A stretch of DNA of 64,000 bases from positions 42,919 through 106,918 of the forward strand of contig NZ_LNYU01000085.1 in the NCBI RefSeq assembly GCF_001468135.1, read 5' to 3'. This DNA comes from Legionella santicrucis. GTDB lineage: Bacteria; Pseudomonadota; Gammaproteobacteria; Legionellales; Legionellaceae. Shown here piece by piece: positions 35,892 through 44,891 of the stretch (position 1 is its first letter; every line of letters starts with the position of its first letter). The position numbers and the translations under genes were made by a program. Under the pieces are notes generated by a model. That model searched no databases and was not told where the DNA came from. It was given only the letters and a program-made list of their open reading frames with translations.

Positions 35892-37262
35892 ATGATTCGG
35901 TATTTATTAGGAGGCTTACTGTTATTAGAGTTAGGCTTAACAAACGCAAGCCAACTGACCAATAATGCGAGTCATTCAAAAGAAAGGCACATTGGAACGC
36001 CATTATGGACGTTTACGCCCAATTTAAACTATCCACCAAAACAGAAGATCAGCGCAGCAGACTCTATAACAGTGCAATATACTGTAACTAACCAATCTTC
36101 AAAGTCACATTCACTGCAAATGAAACCTATCCCAGGTGTCACTGTAACCGGTTGCAGTACGCTCCCAGGACATCAATCATGCCTGTTAACATTAACAATT
36201 ACGGGAAGTGCCTTAACAAAAAATATTACAGATGGCCCAATATTATGTGAACAAGGGAATCCGCTACAATGTTACCGGCCCAGTCCAGGCAATGAATTGA
36301 ATATTAAGTTAACTGAGTTGTTTGCTTATGTGAGTAGTTTTAATTCAGGACGTGCAGATGCTGCTTCAGTTTATAAATGTGACTTAACATCGACTGCTGG
36401 TTTTGAAAACTGTATTCTTGCAACAAATACAAGCGGTGATTTTGAGAATATTGCATTTGCTACTGTTCGGGGAACACAATACGCATATGTAGCTAATAAT
36501 GGCCCATTTCCGAATGTTGGAAACATGTACTACTGTACTTTAAATACAGATGGTTCTTTTAATAGTTGTATTGAAACACCAACATCCGGGGCACCTAGTT
36601 GGAACCCTGTTGGAATAGCATTTGCTACCGTTCAAGGGGTACAATACGCATATGTTACTTCCGGTTCATATGGACTACCTGGTAACAAAAACGTATTTCA
36701 ATGTACTTTAAATACGAATGGCACTTTTAATACCTGTATTGAAACCCCAGCAACTGGAGCCCCCAGTTGGAATCCTCTTGGGATAGCATTTGCTACTGTT
36801 CAAGGAATACAATACGCGTATGTGGCTGACTTCAATGGAAGCATGTATCGTTGCACTTTAAATACGGATGGCACTTTAAATGGATGCACTGTCACTCCTA
36901 CAGTTGGAGCACCTAGTTGGCTTCCGGATGGGGTATCATTTACTAGCGTTCAAGGAATACAGTATGCATACGTGGCTGACTACAATAGAAACGTGTACCG
37001 TTGTACCTTAAATACGAATGGCACTTTTAATACATGTAGCGTAACTCCAATAGCTGGAGCGCCGATCTGGCTTCCAGAACAAATAGCATTTCTCTCTTAT
37101 AATGGCGCGCAATATGCGTATGTAGCTGACAACATCTTACTCCCGAATCTTGGAAACATGTACCAATGCACTATAGAGGCAGATGGCTCTTTTAATGCAT
37201 GTACTGCGACCCCAATAACAGGGGCACCAAATTGGTCTCCGGCGGGAATAGCATTTAATTGA
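35892..37262 (+). CDS. secreted repeat protein, probable beta-propeller
   Basis: A 456-residue protein with a signal peptide (YLLGGLLLLELGLTNA). Residues ~35-130 look like a beta-sandwich domain (ITVQYTVTNQSSKSHSLQMKP) with paired Cys. From residue ~145 a unit of ~50-60 residues is repeated at least five times: IAFATVQGVQYAYV.., then YRCTLNTDGTF-N-CT.TP..GAPSW.P.G. The regular YAYVAD and CTLNT blocks, each with two Cys, suggest a disulphide-stabilised propeller on the cell surface or secreted. Function unknown. AGGAATAGGAG precedes the ATG. Confidence 0.8.
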   Translation: MIRYLLGGLLLLELGLTNASQLTNNASHSKERHIGTPLWTFTPNLNYPPKQKISAADSITVQYTVTNQSSKSHSLQMKPIPGVTVTGCSTLPGHQSCLLTLTITGSALTKNITDGPILCEQGNPLQCYRPSPGNELNIKLTELFAYVSSFNSGRADAASVYKCDLTSTAGFENCILATNTSGDFENIAFATVRGTQYAYVANNGPFPNVGNMYYCTLNTDGSFNSCIETPTSGAPSWNPVGIAFATVQGVQYAYVTSGSYGLPGNKNVFQCTLNTNGTFNTCIETPATGAPSWNPLGIAFATVQGIQYAYVADFNGSMYRCTLNTDGTLNGCTVTPTVGAPSWLPDGVSFTSVQGIQYAYVADYNRNVYRCTLNTNGTFNTCSVTPIAGAPIWLPEQIAFLSYNGAQYAYVADNILLPNLGNMYQCTIEADGSFNACTATPITGAPNWSPAGIAFN

Positions 37263-37294
37263 ATGCTAATGGCAATAAAGAAAATTGAGTTTTC

Positions 37295-37370
37295 AGCCTT
37301 ATTCCCTAGAAATAAGGCTCTAAAAACGTTTGCTTAACGACATAAAAGAGATTCTATACCTTTTATGTCG
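37295..37370. terminator. two bidirectional hairpins between convergent genes
   Basis: First hairpin 37295-37319 (AGCCTTATT / AATAAGGCT); second 37338-37370 (CGACATAAAAG / CTTTTATGTCG, 11 perfect pairs). They separate the repeat-protein gene from the end of the iol operon and probably terminate both. Confidence 0.7.
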
Positions 37371-37378
37371 CACTCAAG

Positions 37379-38266
37379 TTAAATAATGTACTGTAACAAA
37401 AAGTCATAGGCTTTTTTAGCATACTCAAGTGGAGGAGCTTTAGCTGGATCCTGTTCTGCCTCAACGATCATCCATCCAGTATATTGATGTTTTTGTAAGA
37501 CTTTAAATATGGATGCAAATTCAAGAGAACCATCACCTGGCACTGTAAAAACACCTTTGCGTACCGCATTCATGAAACTCAGGCGTTCCCTATCAACTTT
37601 GTGCAGAACATCTATGCGAATATCTTTCAAATGAACATATAAAATACGCTCACTGTATTTATTAATTAAATCCACTGGATTAACATCAGCAAATACAGCA
37701 TGCCCGGTATCCATTAATAAAGAAATTAATTGGGGGCTAGTATTCTCCATTAAAAAATCAATTTCATGCTCATAAAAAACCCCTGTTCCTGCATGATAAT
37801 GATAAACAAGGCGCATATTAAAATCATAGGCAATACGTCCAATAGCATGGAGCCCCTGAATTAATCTCTCCCACTGCATTTCATTAAACTTAGGTTTGTC
37901 AGGACCTAAAATAGGTAATTCTGTTCCTTGAATTGCATGTCCACATTCACATACATTAATAAAGGATGCTCCCATGGCTTTCATAAAGCTTAAATGCTCC
38001 ATAAACCGTGATAAAGTATTTTCATACTGTTGTTCTGACTCAGTAAAAAAAGTACTAAACCAGGAACTGGATAATTGTAACCCATAATTATTGAGTGCAT
38101 TTTTTAAAACGGACACATCACGAGGATATTTATTACCTAGTTCTGTACCACTATAACCCGCCTCTGACATCTCACGAATACATTGCTCGAAACTAATCTC
38201 TTTACCCAATTCTGGATCATCATCATTACACCAATTAATTGGTGCTATTCCCAATTTGATGTGCAT
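37379..38266 (-). CDS. iolE: myo-inosose-2 dehydratase IolE
   Basis: A 295-residue TIM-barrel protein starting at the ATG at 38266 (GAGGAAT ribosome site). GIAPINWCNDDDPE at the start, AGYSGTELGNKYP, the central LLMDTGHAVF, YVHLKDIR and the end GWMIVEAEQDPAKAP are signatures of IolE, which dehydrates 2-keto-myo-inositol to 3D-(3,5/4)-trihydroxycyclohexane-1,2-dione. It is the last gene of the operon; the upstream iolD ends 196 bases before it, and the gap holds a family B repeat, which may uncouple it. Confidence 0.94.
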   Translation of the reverse strand: MHIKLGIAPINWCNDDDPELGKEISFEQCIREMSEAGYSGTELGNKYPRDVSVLKNALNNYGLQLSSSWFSTFFTESEQQYENTLSRFMEHLSFMKAMGASFINVCECGHAIQGTELPILGPDKPKFNEMQWERLIQGLHAIGRIAYDFNMRLVYHYHAGTGVFYEHEIDFLMENTSPQLISLLMDTGHAVFADVNPVDLINKYSERILYVHLKDIRIDVLHKVDRERLSFMNAVRKGVFTVPGDGSLEFASIFKVLQKHQYTGWMIVEAEQDPAKAPPLEYAKKAYDFLLQYII

Positions 38267-38379
38267 CAATAATTCCTCTATTAAAAATCAAAATAATTTG
38301 ATTGAGAGACTCTCAAAAAATTTAAACTAAAAAATACTTCTGATCCATTTGCTATTTAGGTCGCTCGTACTGAAGAAGC

Positions 38380-38432
38380 AGTGGTCCCCGATTTCGCGAG
38401 GACGACAATAAGCTCCTTAACTCAATGGCAAA
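38380..38432 (-). repeat. dispersed repeat family B, copy 3
   Basis: On the minus strand it begins TGCCATTGAGTTAAGGAGC and continues with GTCGTCCTCGCGAAATCGGG. It sits in the gap between iolD and iolE and matches the tail of copy 2 (GCGAGGAC..CCTTAA) in the plus orientation. Confidence 0.55.
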
Positions 38433-38462
38433 GCACCTTCACAACATTGTCGTACAGTTTCT

Positions 38463-40334
38463 TCAATATTCCCGGATCTCTTTCAATTGATCGCACATCA
38501 CTTGATGTGCCCTAGTCACTTCTTCAGAATTTGATATTTCTGCAACCGCTACCCGCCACCAAGATTGATAACCATTACTCATGGTTTTAGGTAATATCGG
38601 TAACACAATAACTGCAGAATTTTTTTCATTTTTAGCAGCCCCCATAGCAACACCCAACTGTTCATAAGAGTTCACATGGAAAGACCGAGCGCCTAATCCT
38701 TCAGCATACTTACAAAAATCTATAGGTAAATATTCTCCTGATAGCCGATTCGTTTTATCCTCTCGGAAACGAAACTCATTACCAAAACCTTGACTACCAT
38801 GACTTTCTTGTAAATTTCTAATGCATTGAAAACCATGGTTATTAAAAATAATAATAATTATTTTCTTGTGCTCTTGAATGCTAGTAAGTAGCTCCGAATG
38901 CATCATCACAAAACTACCATCACCCACTAGAACATAAACCTCGCCTGGATTATTTTCTTTAGCTAATCTCACTCCTAAACCCGCAGCAACTTCATAGCCC
39001 ATACAGGAATAAGCGTATTCCAGATGATAATCTTTAGGGGTTTTGGAGTGCCAAAATCGATGCAAATCGCCTGGTAAACTCCCTGCTGCACAAATAATGA
39101 CATCCTCTTCAGTCACCATTTCATTTAACAGACTAATAACCTTCATTTGAGATAAACCACTTTCTGAAACAGGGGAAGCCGCACAAATACGTTTTAATTC
39201 TTTCTGCCATTCATTTTGATAATGCCATACCAATTGTTGATAGTCCTTGGATGATTGATAACTTCCCAATTTTTTTCCTAATTGTTCTAAACCTATTTTT
39301 GCATCCCCTTTCAACATGAAACCATTCATTTTTAGTGCATCAAAACGGGAAACATTAAGATGAATGATCTGACATTCTTCATTTTTAAAACCCCATTTGG
39401 ACGCTGTAGTAAAATCCTGTAAACGAGAACCTATTACTAAAATTACATCAGCTTGTGAGGCAAGAATATTTGCTACTTCAGAACCAGTAACCCCTATTCC
39501 TCCTACATTCATGGGATGACTTTCTGGCAAAGCACTTTTACCAGCCTGTGTTTCAGCTACTGGAATCTTATGGTGTTGCGCAAATTGCGATAAAACATCT
39601 GTAGCAAAAGAATAATGGACTCCGCCTCCTGCTATAATTAATGGCTTTTTTGCTTTAAGAATAAGTTGAGTCGCATCATCTAACGCACGCTCACTGACTG
39701 GCTCTCTATCAATGTGCCAAAAACGTTTTTCAAAAAAGGAATTTTCGTAATCATATGCTTCTGATTGTACATCCTGGGGTAAACATAAAGTAACCGTACC
39801 TGTTTCGACCGGATCGGTTAACACCCTCATCGCATTCATGCAAGCAGTCATTAATTGCTCTGGTCGAACAATTCTATCCCAATATTGACTCACTGGTTTA
39901 AAACAATCATTAACCGATAAGGTATAATCATGTGATATCTCAAGTTGTTGTAAGACGGGATCCGGTTGTCTGCAGCTAAATACATCTCCCGGCAGTAGTA
40001 ATAAAGGGATTCTATTTGTGGTTGCCGTTGCCGCAGCAGTAATCATATTGGTAGCACCAGGACCTATAGATGAAGTGCAGGCAAAAATGCTTAATCTATT
40101 TTTCTGTTTTGCATAAGCTGTTGCTGCATGTGCCATTCCTTGTTCATTATGGCCTTGATAATAAGTCAAACCATAACTGTCATATTCAAGAGCCTCACCT
40201 AAACCAGTCACATTGCCATGCCCAAAAATTCCAAATACTCCTGCAATAAACTGATGTTCTTTGCCATCCATTACTACGTATTGATTGGCCAAAAATCGCA
40301 ATAATGCCTGAGCCATAGTTAATCGAATTTTCAT
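38463..40334 (-). CDS. iolD: 3D-(3,5/4)-trihydroxycyclohexane-1,2-dione hydrolase IolD
   Basis: A 623-residue thiamine-diphosphate enzyme (acetolactate synthase superfamily). IFGHGNVTGLGEAL near residue 35, the ThDP glutamate in YYQGHNEQGMAHAA, the central NAD-like fold LIIAGGGVHYS, and the ThDP/Mg motif VGDGSFVM followed by FNNHGFQCI are visible. IolD opens the cyclohexane ring to 5-deoxy-glucuronate. I start it at the ATG at 40334, six bases after the iolCB stop; a TTG lies just before. The tight spacing indicates one operon. Confidence 0.95.
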   Translation of the reverse strand: MKIRLTMAQALLRFLANQYVVMDGKEHQFIAGVFGIFGHGNVTGLGEALEYDSYGLTYYQGHNEQGMAHAATAYAKQKNRLSIFACTSSIGPGATNMITAAATATTNRIPLLLLPGDVFSCRQPDPVLQQLEISHDYTLSVNDCFKPVSQYWDRIVRPEQLMTACMNAMRVLTDPVETGTVTLCLPQDVQSEAYDYENSFFEKRFWHIDREPVSERALDDATQLILKAKKPLIIAGGGVHYSFATDVLSQFAQHHKIPVAETQAGKSALPESHPMNVGGIGVTGSEVANILASQADVILVIGSRLQDFTTASKWGFKNEECQIIHLNVSRFDALKMNGFMLKGDAKIGLEQLGKKLGSYQSSKDYQQLVWHYQNEWQKELKRICAASPVSESGLSQMKVISLLNEMVTEEDVIICAAGSLPGDLHRFWHSKTPKDYHLEYAYSCMGYEVAAGLGVRLAKENNPGEVYVLVGDGSFVMMHSELLTSIQEHKKIIIIIFNNHGFQCIRNLQESHGSQGFGNEFRFREDKTNRLSGEYLPIDFCKYAEGLGARSFHVNSYEQLGVAMGAAKNEKNSAVIVLPILPKTMSNGYQSWWRVAVAEISNSEEVTRAHQVMCDQLKEIREY

Positions 40335-40339
40335 CAATG

Positions 40340-42223
40340 CTAATCCTTATTTTTCCATACCCTATTATTTGCTTTACTTGTTCTTGTCCATTCATGCTCT
40401 TTTAGAAAAGTTGGAGTACTATAAGGATTATCTGTTAAATGACGAATAAACCAAAGCGTATAAAGAGTATATCCTGGCGCCGTACAATGGGCATGAGTCT
40501 GACCAGGAGCAATTTGATACGTATCATAATGCTCAATACGCAAAACCTCTTTCCCATTTTCACCAAACGCGTAACCTTGTGGCTCTGAGAAACGATAGTG
40601 ATAAATTTCAGGTTGATCATGATAATGGGAGGGATAACTTGACCAGCGCCCCTGAAAAGTAATAATTTCTCCAACGACTAAATTAGACTCTGGTCTATTA
40701 CGTTTATCGAATACCGTTCTCACAATACGATATGAACTGTCATTTAAAAGATTTTTTCCTCGATTATCTAACTCCAGAAGGTTCGATTTATCAAATAATA
40801 AAGGAGCAAATGAAGCATTATTTTCTGTTTCGATCAATAAAATCTCACAATCAGTCAGGGCCTCAACTGAAGCTATTTGACCTGCAGCGCAATGTAAAAC
40901 TATAGGCTCCTGAAGAAAATAATCATATCGATACACTTCTTGGCTTTGTTCGGCATAACGAAATACTACCTTCCCAGTCATTAATAAAGCAGCGAATTCA
41001 TAATGTTCATTAAATGAATACTTTTCCCCAGCAATCAGTTTTAAAGCACTAAAACTCATGCTGTCCTGCGCTAAGTGATCCATAGCCACAATAGTATTAC
41101 ATCCTTGATTAAAACCTTGTGAATTCTTAATTAGACAATGTGTGTTTTGCGCCTCTCTTATTTGATGCATTTGCATCAAATAAGCACTCTTCCAAAGCTG
41201 CGGCTGTTCATCAAAATGTTGAATGAAATAGTCCAACTCTTCTTTATAGGGAATAGCAGGAGCACAGCCATGACGCGTCACTACTAATGCCCCACTTGCA
41301 TTTGCATAAGTAGTAGCAATCTCCCAAGCCTTACCATACAAAAGAGCGGATAAAAGACCAGCCATAAAACCATCTCCTGCACCAAGTACATTAAGTACTT
41401 CCACCGGAAATGGTTTAGTCTTTAAAGGTTGAATATAATTTGCAAAATAAACGTCACAACCTTTTTCACCTAGCTTTACAACTATAGGTGCCTGAGTCAA
41501 TGCTCTTATTTTCTCTAATGCCTTTACAACCTCATCACAACCACCTGCGATACAAATCTCCTCTTCGGTGCCTACGATTAAATCACAAAACGCTAAAATA
41601 CGTTGATAAGTAGTACTTACCCTTTGATTCTGAACATATCTCGTTTCCCCATCACCTACCTGCATTAAGCCCCAAAGAACAGGACGATAATCCAGATCAA
41701 AAATTACGGCTGTTTCAGCGTGTTTGGCACGTTGGATCACTTCTTCAGTTGTCTGTAACATAGCGGCTGTAGATAAGCCTGTTCCAGTCACTAAAATGGC
41801 TTTTGCTTTCTGGAGTACCTCACTGTTTATATGATGCGCCTTAATTTGCATATCCGCACAATCAGTACGATAAAACATTAAAGGAAATTCTTTAGGGGGC
41901 TTTATACCTAATAGTACAAGTCCGGTTAAATGATTTTCAGTTTCTTGGAGTAAATCTGTATTTACCCCTTCAGCTTCTAATTCCTTTTTCAGAAAATATC
42001 CCATCTCATCTTTACCAATACAAGAAAACATCATGCATTTAAGGCCAAGACGAGCTCCACCCACAGCGATATTCCCAGCACAACCGCCTAAATATTTTTT
42101 AAAACTTTCTGCATCGCTTAATGCAGCCCCAATTTGTTCTGAATAAAGATCGACTGCAACACGGCCCATACAAATCAAATCTATTGGTCGTTCAGCATCA
42201 AAATAAAATGGTGGGTAAGTCAT
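40340..42223 (-). CDS. iolCB: IolC-IolB fusion: 5-dehydro-2-deoxygluconokinase / 5-deoxy-glucuronate isomerase
   Basis: A 627-residue two-enzyme fusion. Residues ~1-330 are a PfkB-family sugar kinase: YLGGCAGNIAVGGARLG, IGKDEMGYFLKKELE and the catalytic NVLGAGDGFMAGLL. After a linker, residues ~350-627 are IolB, a bicupin isomerase (MSFSALKLIAGE, WSSYPSHYHDQPEIYHYRF, HAHCTAPGYTLYTLWFIRH). IolB makes 2-deoxy-5-keto-gluconate and IolC phosphorylates it, so the fusion joins consecutive steps. This fusion is known in L. pneumophila. The ATG at 42223 follows GAGGAT, 8 bases past the iolG stop. Confidence 0.95.
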   Translation of the reverse strand: MTYPPFYFDAERPIDLICMGRVAVDLYSEQIGAALSDAESFKKYLGGCAGNIAVGGARLGLKCMMFSCIGKDEMGYFLKKELEAEGVNTDLLQETENHLTGLVLLGIKPPKEFPLMFYRTDCADMQIKAHHINSEVLQKAKAILVTGTGLSTAAMLQTTEEVIQRAKHAETAVIFDLDYRPVLWGLMQVGDGETRYVQNQRVSTTYQRILAFCDLIVGTEEEICIAGGCDEVVKALEKIRALTQAPIVVKLGEKGCDVYFANYIQPLKTKPFPVEVLNVLGAGDGFMAGLLSALLYGKAWEIATTYANASGALVVTRHGCAPAIPYKEELDYFIQHFDEQPQLWKSAYLMQMHQIREAQNTHCLIKNSQGFNQGCNTIVAMDHLAQDSMSFSALKLIAGEKYSFNEHYEFAALLMTGKVVFRYAEQSQEVYRYDYFLQEPIVLHCAAGQIASVEALTDCEILLIETENNASFAPLLFDKSNLLELDNRGKNLLNDSSYRIVRTVFDKRNRPESNLVVGEIITFQGRWSSYPSHYHDQPEIYHYRFSEPQGYAFGENGKEVLRIEHYDTYQIAPGQTHAHCTAPGYTLYTLWFIRHLTDNPYSTPTFLKEHEWTRTSKANNRVWKNKD

Positions 42224-42231
42224 ATCTATCC

Positions 42232-43248
42232 TCAACTCAAAAAAACAGGCAATTTAGTCGCTAAAGATTGCTTTGCTGCTCGCGCTATTCGCAAAGCCTG
42301 CAAGCCATCTTTTCCAGAAGCCGGACTGGGTTTATTATTCAACCAGGCATCATAAAACGAACGTAACTCTGCTATAAAAGCTTGATGATAACGTTCAAGA
42401 AAAAAATATTTTGGATTCGCTTGTTCGGTACCCGTATTGGAATAATAAAATACGGAGTGTTTTAATTGATTCGTAGCTAATAACATTCCTTCATTACCAA
42501 ATACCTCTATACGTTGATCATAGCCATAAACAGCCTGACGACTATTATCAATAACCCCCATGGCACCGTTCGCAAACCGCATTTGTATTATTGCAGTATC
42601 CACATCATCCAAGGCTTCAAAATCAGGATTAATAAGCACTGCACCTGTGGCATAGACTTCAACAACTTCTGATTGTGTTAAAAAACGCGCCATATCAAAA
42701 TCATGAATGCTCATATCCATAAATATACCACCTGAGTTTTTACAATACTCCTGAGTAGGACATGCAGGATCACGAGAGGTAATTTTAACTACATGAACAG
42801 CACCAATTTCACCCGCTTGCACCTGTTTCTGCAGATAAGAAAAATTTGGATCAAAGCGCCGGTTAAAACCAATCTGCAATAAAGTATTGTTAGCCTCAAT
42901 TGTCTTTAAGGCATCTACAATTTCTGCTTCACTCAAGCCTATAGGTTTTTCACAAAATACTGCCTTATCTGCTTCACTAGCTGCTTTAATTTGCGCTACA
43001 TGTAAATTCGCGGGGGAAGCAATAAGAACAGCATCTATATCTTGATGAAAAATTACTTCTTCAGCATGATTATACTGACCTTGGATTGACAGTTGATTTG
43101 CCCATTCTCTGTCTAAATAAGGGTCTGCGATGGCGGACAATTCATATTCTGGTAAATGATATTTAATATTTTCTGCATGTAATTTTCCAATACGTCCTGC
43201 GCCAATGATACCAATACGACATCTTCTTTGCTGATTGATACAATCCAT
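42232..43248 (-). CDS. iolG: inositol 2-dehydrogenase IolG
   Basis: A 338-residue Gfo/Idh/MocA oxidoreductase. The NAD motif GIIGAGRIGKLHAENI is at residues ~13-28, CEKPIGLSEAE at ~95, FMDMSIHDFDMARFL (with the catalytic-region Asp-His) at ~173, and the end HQAFIAELRSFYDAWLN fits inositol dehydrogenases. It oxidises myo-inositol to 2-keto-myo-inositol with NAD. It lies between iolT (gap of 1 base between stop and start) and iolCB, all in the same direction. Confidence 0.94.
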   Translation of the reverse strand: MDCINQQRRCRIGIIGAGRIGKLHAENIKYHLPEYELSAIADPYLDREWANQLSIQGQYNHAEEVIFHQDIDAVLIASPANLHVAQIKAASEADKAVFCEKPIGLSEAEIVDALKTIEANNTLLQIGFNRRFDPNFSYLQKQVQAGEIGAVHVVKITSRDPACPTQEYCKNSGGIFMDMSIHDFDMARFLTQSEVVEVYATGAVLINPDFEALDDVDTAIIQMRFANGAMGVIDNSRQAVYGYDQRIEVFGNEGMLLATNQLKHSVFYYSNTGTEQANPKYFFLERYHQAFIAELRSFYDAWLNNKPSPASGKDGLQALRIARAAKQSLATKLPVFLS

Positions 43249-43249
43249 T

Positions 43250-44665
43250 TTACTCTCTCATTAATTCAAATTTTTTAGTTTTTATTGGGTGCGATAATTG
43301 TTTGCCAATAGCCCTCATTTTTTTACCTGACATCAAATTTTTTTCTATTTTCTCCAAAGAAACACCGGTGGTTTCCGGTATAAAATGGTAAATAAAGAAA
43401 AAAGCGCATAAGCATAATGAACCAAATAAAGCAAAAGTAAGCATTTGCCCTAAATTTTGGTAAATAGCTAAAAAAGATATGGAAACTAAAAAATTAGCAC
43501 CCCACTGCACTACTGTAGCAATACTCATAGCTAAGCCACGTACATGCAAGGGGTAAATTTCAGAGATTAAAACCCAGAATAAAGATCCTACACTAATACA
43601 GTAACCCATGATGTAGACTGATAAGAAACCTAATACCCAGAACTTTTGCCCTGGTATGACTGAACTAAATAATAAGGCAACGATAAAGAGACTAAATGCA
43701 GCAATCAGAGTACCACTTAATAATAAAAAACGTCGTCCTAATTTATCGACACATAACAAAGTCAGTACTGTAAATAAAAAATTAACCACTCCCATACAAA
43801 AAGTTGCCAAAATGGCCTTAGAAACTGGATAAAAACCAGCTGATTCAAAGATAACTGGCCCATAGTACATTACGGCGTTAATACCTGAAAGTTGCTGGAA
43901 TACTCCTAAAATAATCCCAATTGCTAAAACGCAAACAATTGGTGGTTTAAGTAATAAACTATAGCCTGGCTGAGTTTTCTTTAGGTGACTATAAATTTCT
44001 TCTATTTCTTGTTGAATGTTATAACCTGATGGACGAATGCGTTTTAAAATTTTTATTGTTTCATCTATTCCATATTTTTTCATTATCCAACGAGGTGAAT
44101 GAGGCACAAAATACATTCCTATAAATAATACCAATGCAGGAATACCACCTATTGCGAATAAAAATCTCCAGCTGTTTATAGAATAATCATGAAGAAAATA
44201 GCCAATTAAATACGCTATAGCCTGGCCGAAGGTAATCGTTAAGCCATTGATCAAAACTAATGTTCCCCTTCTGTTAGGGGGAGCGATTTCTGCAATAAAT
44301 AATGGAGCTACATAAGAAGCAATGCCGATACAAATTCCAATAATAAACCGTCCTGCTAATAATACGATTAAAGAATTGGTCAAAGCACATAAGATCGTTC
44401 CTATAATAAAGCCCAAGGCAACTGTTTTTAAAAGACAGCGTCGACTTATCTTATCCGCAAAAAAACCACTTACTGGAATACCAAGAATACATCCAATTAA
44501 ACTAATGCTGACTACCTGAGACCATTGCCACTCTGAAAGAGACAATTGCACCATAACCTGATCTTTAACATCTGCGATGACACTGGAATCAAATCCAAAT
44601 AAAAAGCCTCCAAACCCAGCAATCGAGGCGACAAAAAAAATAAATGAATTTACTCCCTTATTCAT
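43250..44665 (-). CDS. iolT: MFS sugar porter, myo-inositol transporter IolT
   Basis: A 471-residue, 12-helix major facilitator of the sugar porter family. I place the start at the ATG at 44665 with AAGGAC upstream; a GTG at 44713 is an alternative. Signatures: FGFDSSVIADV in helix 1, ADKISRR in loop 2-3, the GRFIIGICIGIAS helix, HSPRWIMKK after helix 6, QQLSGINAVMYYGP in helix 7, DKLGRR and FIPETTGVSLE at the end. As first gene of the iol operon it should import inositol by proton symport. The bases upstream of 44714 must hold the operon promoter. Confidence 0.93.
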   Translation of the reverse strand: MNKGVNSFIFFVASIAGFGGFLFGFDSSVIADVKDQVMVQLSLSEWQWSQVVSISLIGCILGIPVSGFFADKISRRCLLKTVALGFIIGTILCALTNSLIVLLAGRFIIGICIGIASYVAPLFIAEIAPPNRRGTLVLINGLTITFGQAIAYLIGYFLHDYSINSWRFLFAIGGIPALVLFIGMYFVPHSPRWIMKKYGIDETIKILKRIRPSGYNIQQEIEEIYSHLKKTQPGYSLLLKPPIVCVLAIGIILGVFQQLSGINAVMYYGPVIFESAGFYPVSKAILATFCMGVVNFLFTVLTLLCVDKLGRRFLLLSGTLIAAFSLFIVALLFSSVIPGQKFWVLGFLSVYIMGYCISVGSLFWVLISEIYPLHVRGLAMSIATVVQWGANFLVSISFLAIYQNLGQMLTFALFGSLCLCAFFFIYHFIPETTGVSLEKIEKNLMSGKKMRAIGKQLSHPIKTKKFELMRE

Positions 44666-44840
44666 AAGTACTACTGTCCTTAGCTCATGCTTAATCGTTG
44701 ATGATGGTATCACCTTCTATGGGGAATAAACAGTGAATAATAGCATCGAAAAATAATCATTTTTTTACTTAAAATGTAACTCCATTTGATAATTAAAATC
44801 GATACTTCAGCAAAAATGTATTGAATAGTTAAGAAAAAGG

Positions 44841-44868
44841 TTGCGCAAAAAATAGGCTATGCTACTAT
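44841..44868 (+). promoter_or_regulatory. candidate sigma-70 promoter
   Basis: TTGCGC (44841-44846), 16-base spacer and TACTAT (44863-44868). If real, transcription starts near 44875 and the first usable ATG of the following gene is 44892 rather than 44859. Confidence 0.4.
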
Positions 44869-44891
44869 CTTGCCTTTTGCCTAAAACGAAC

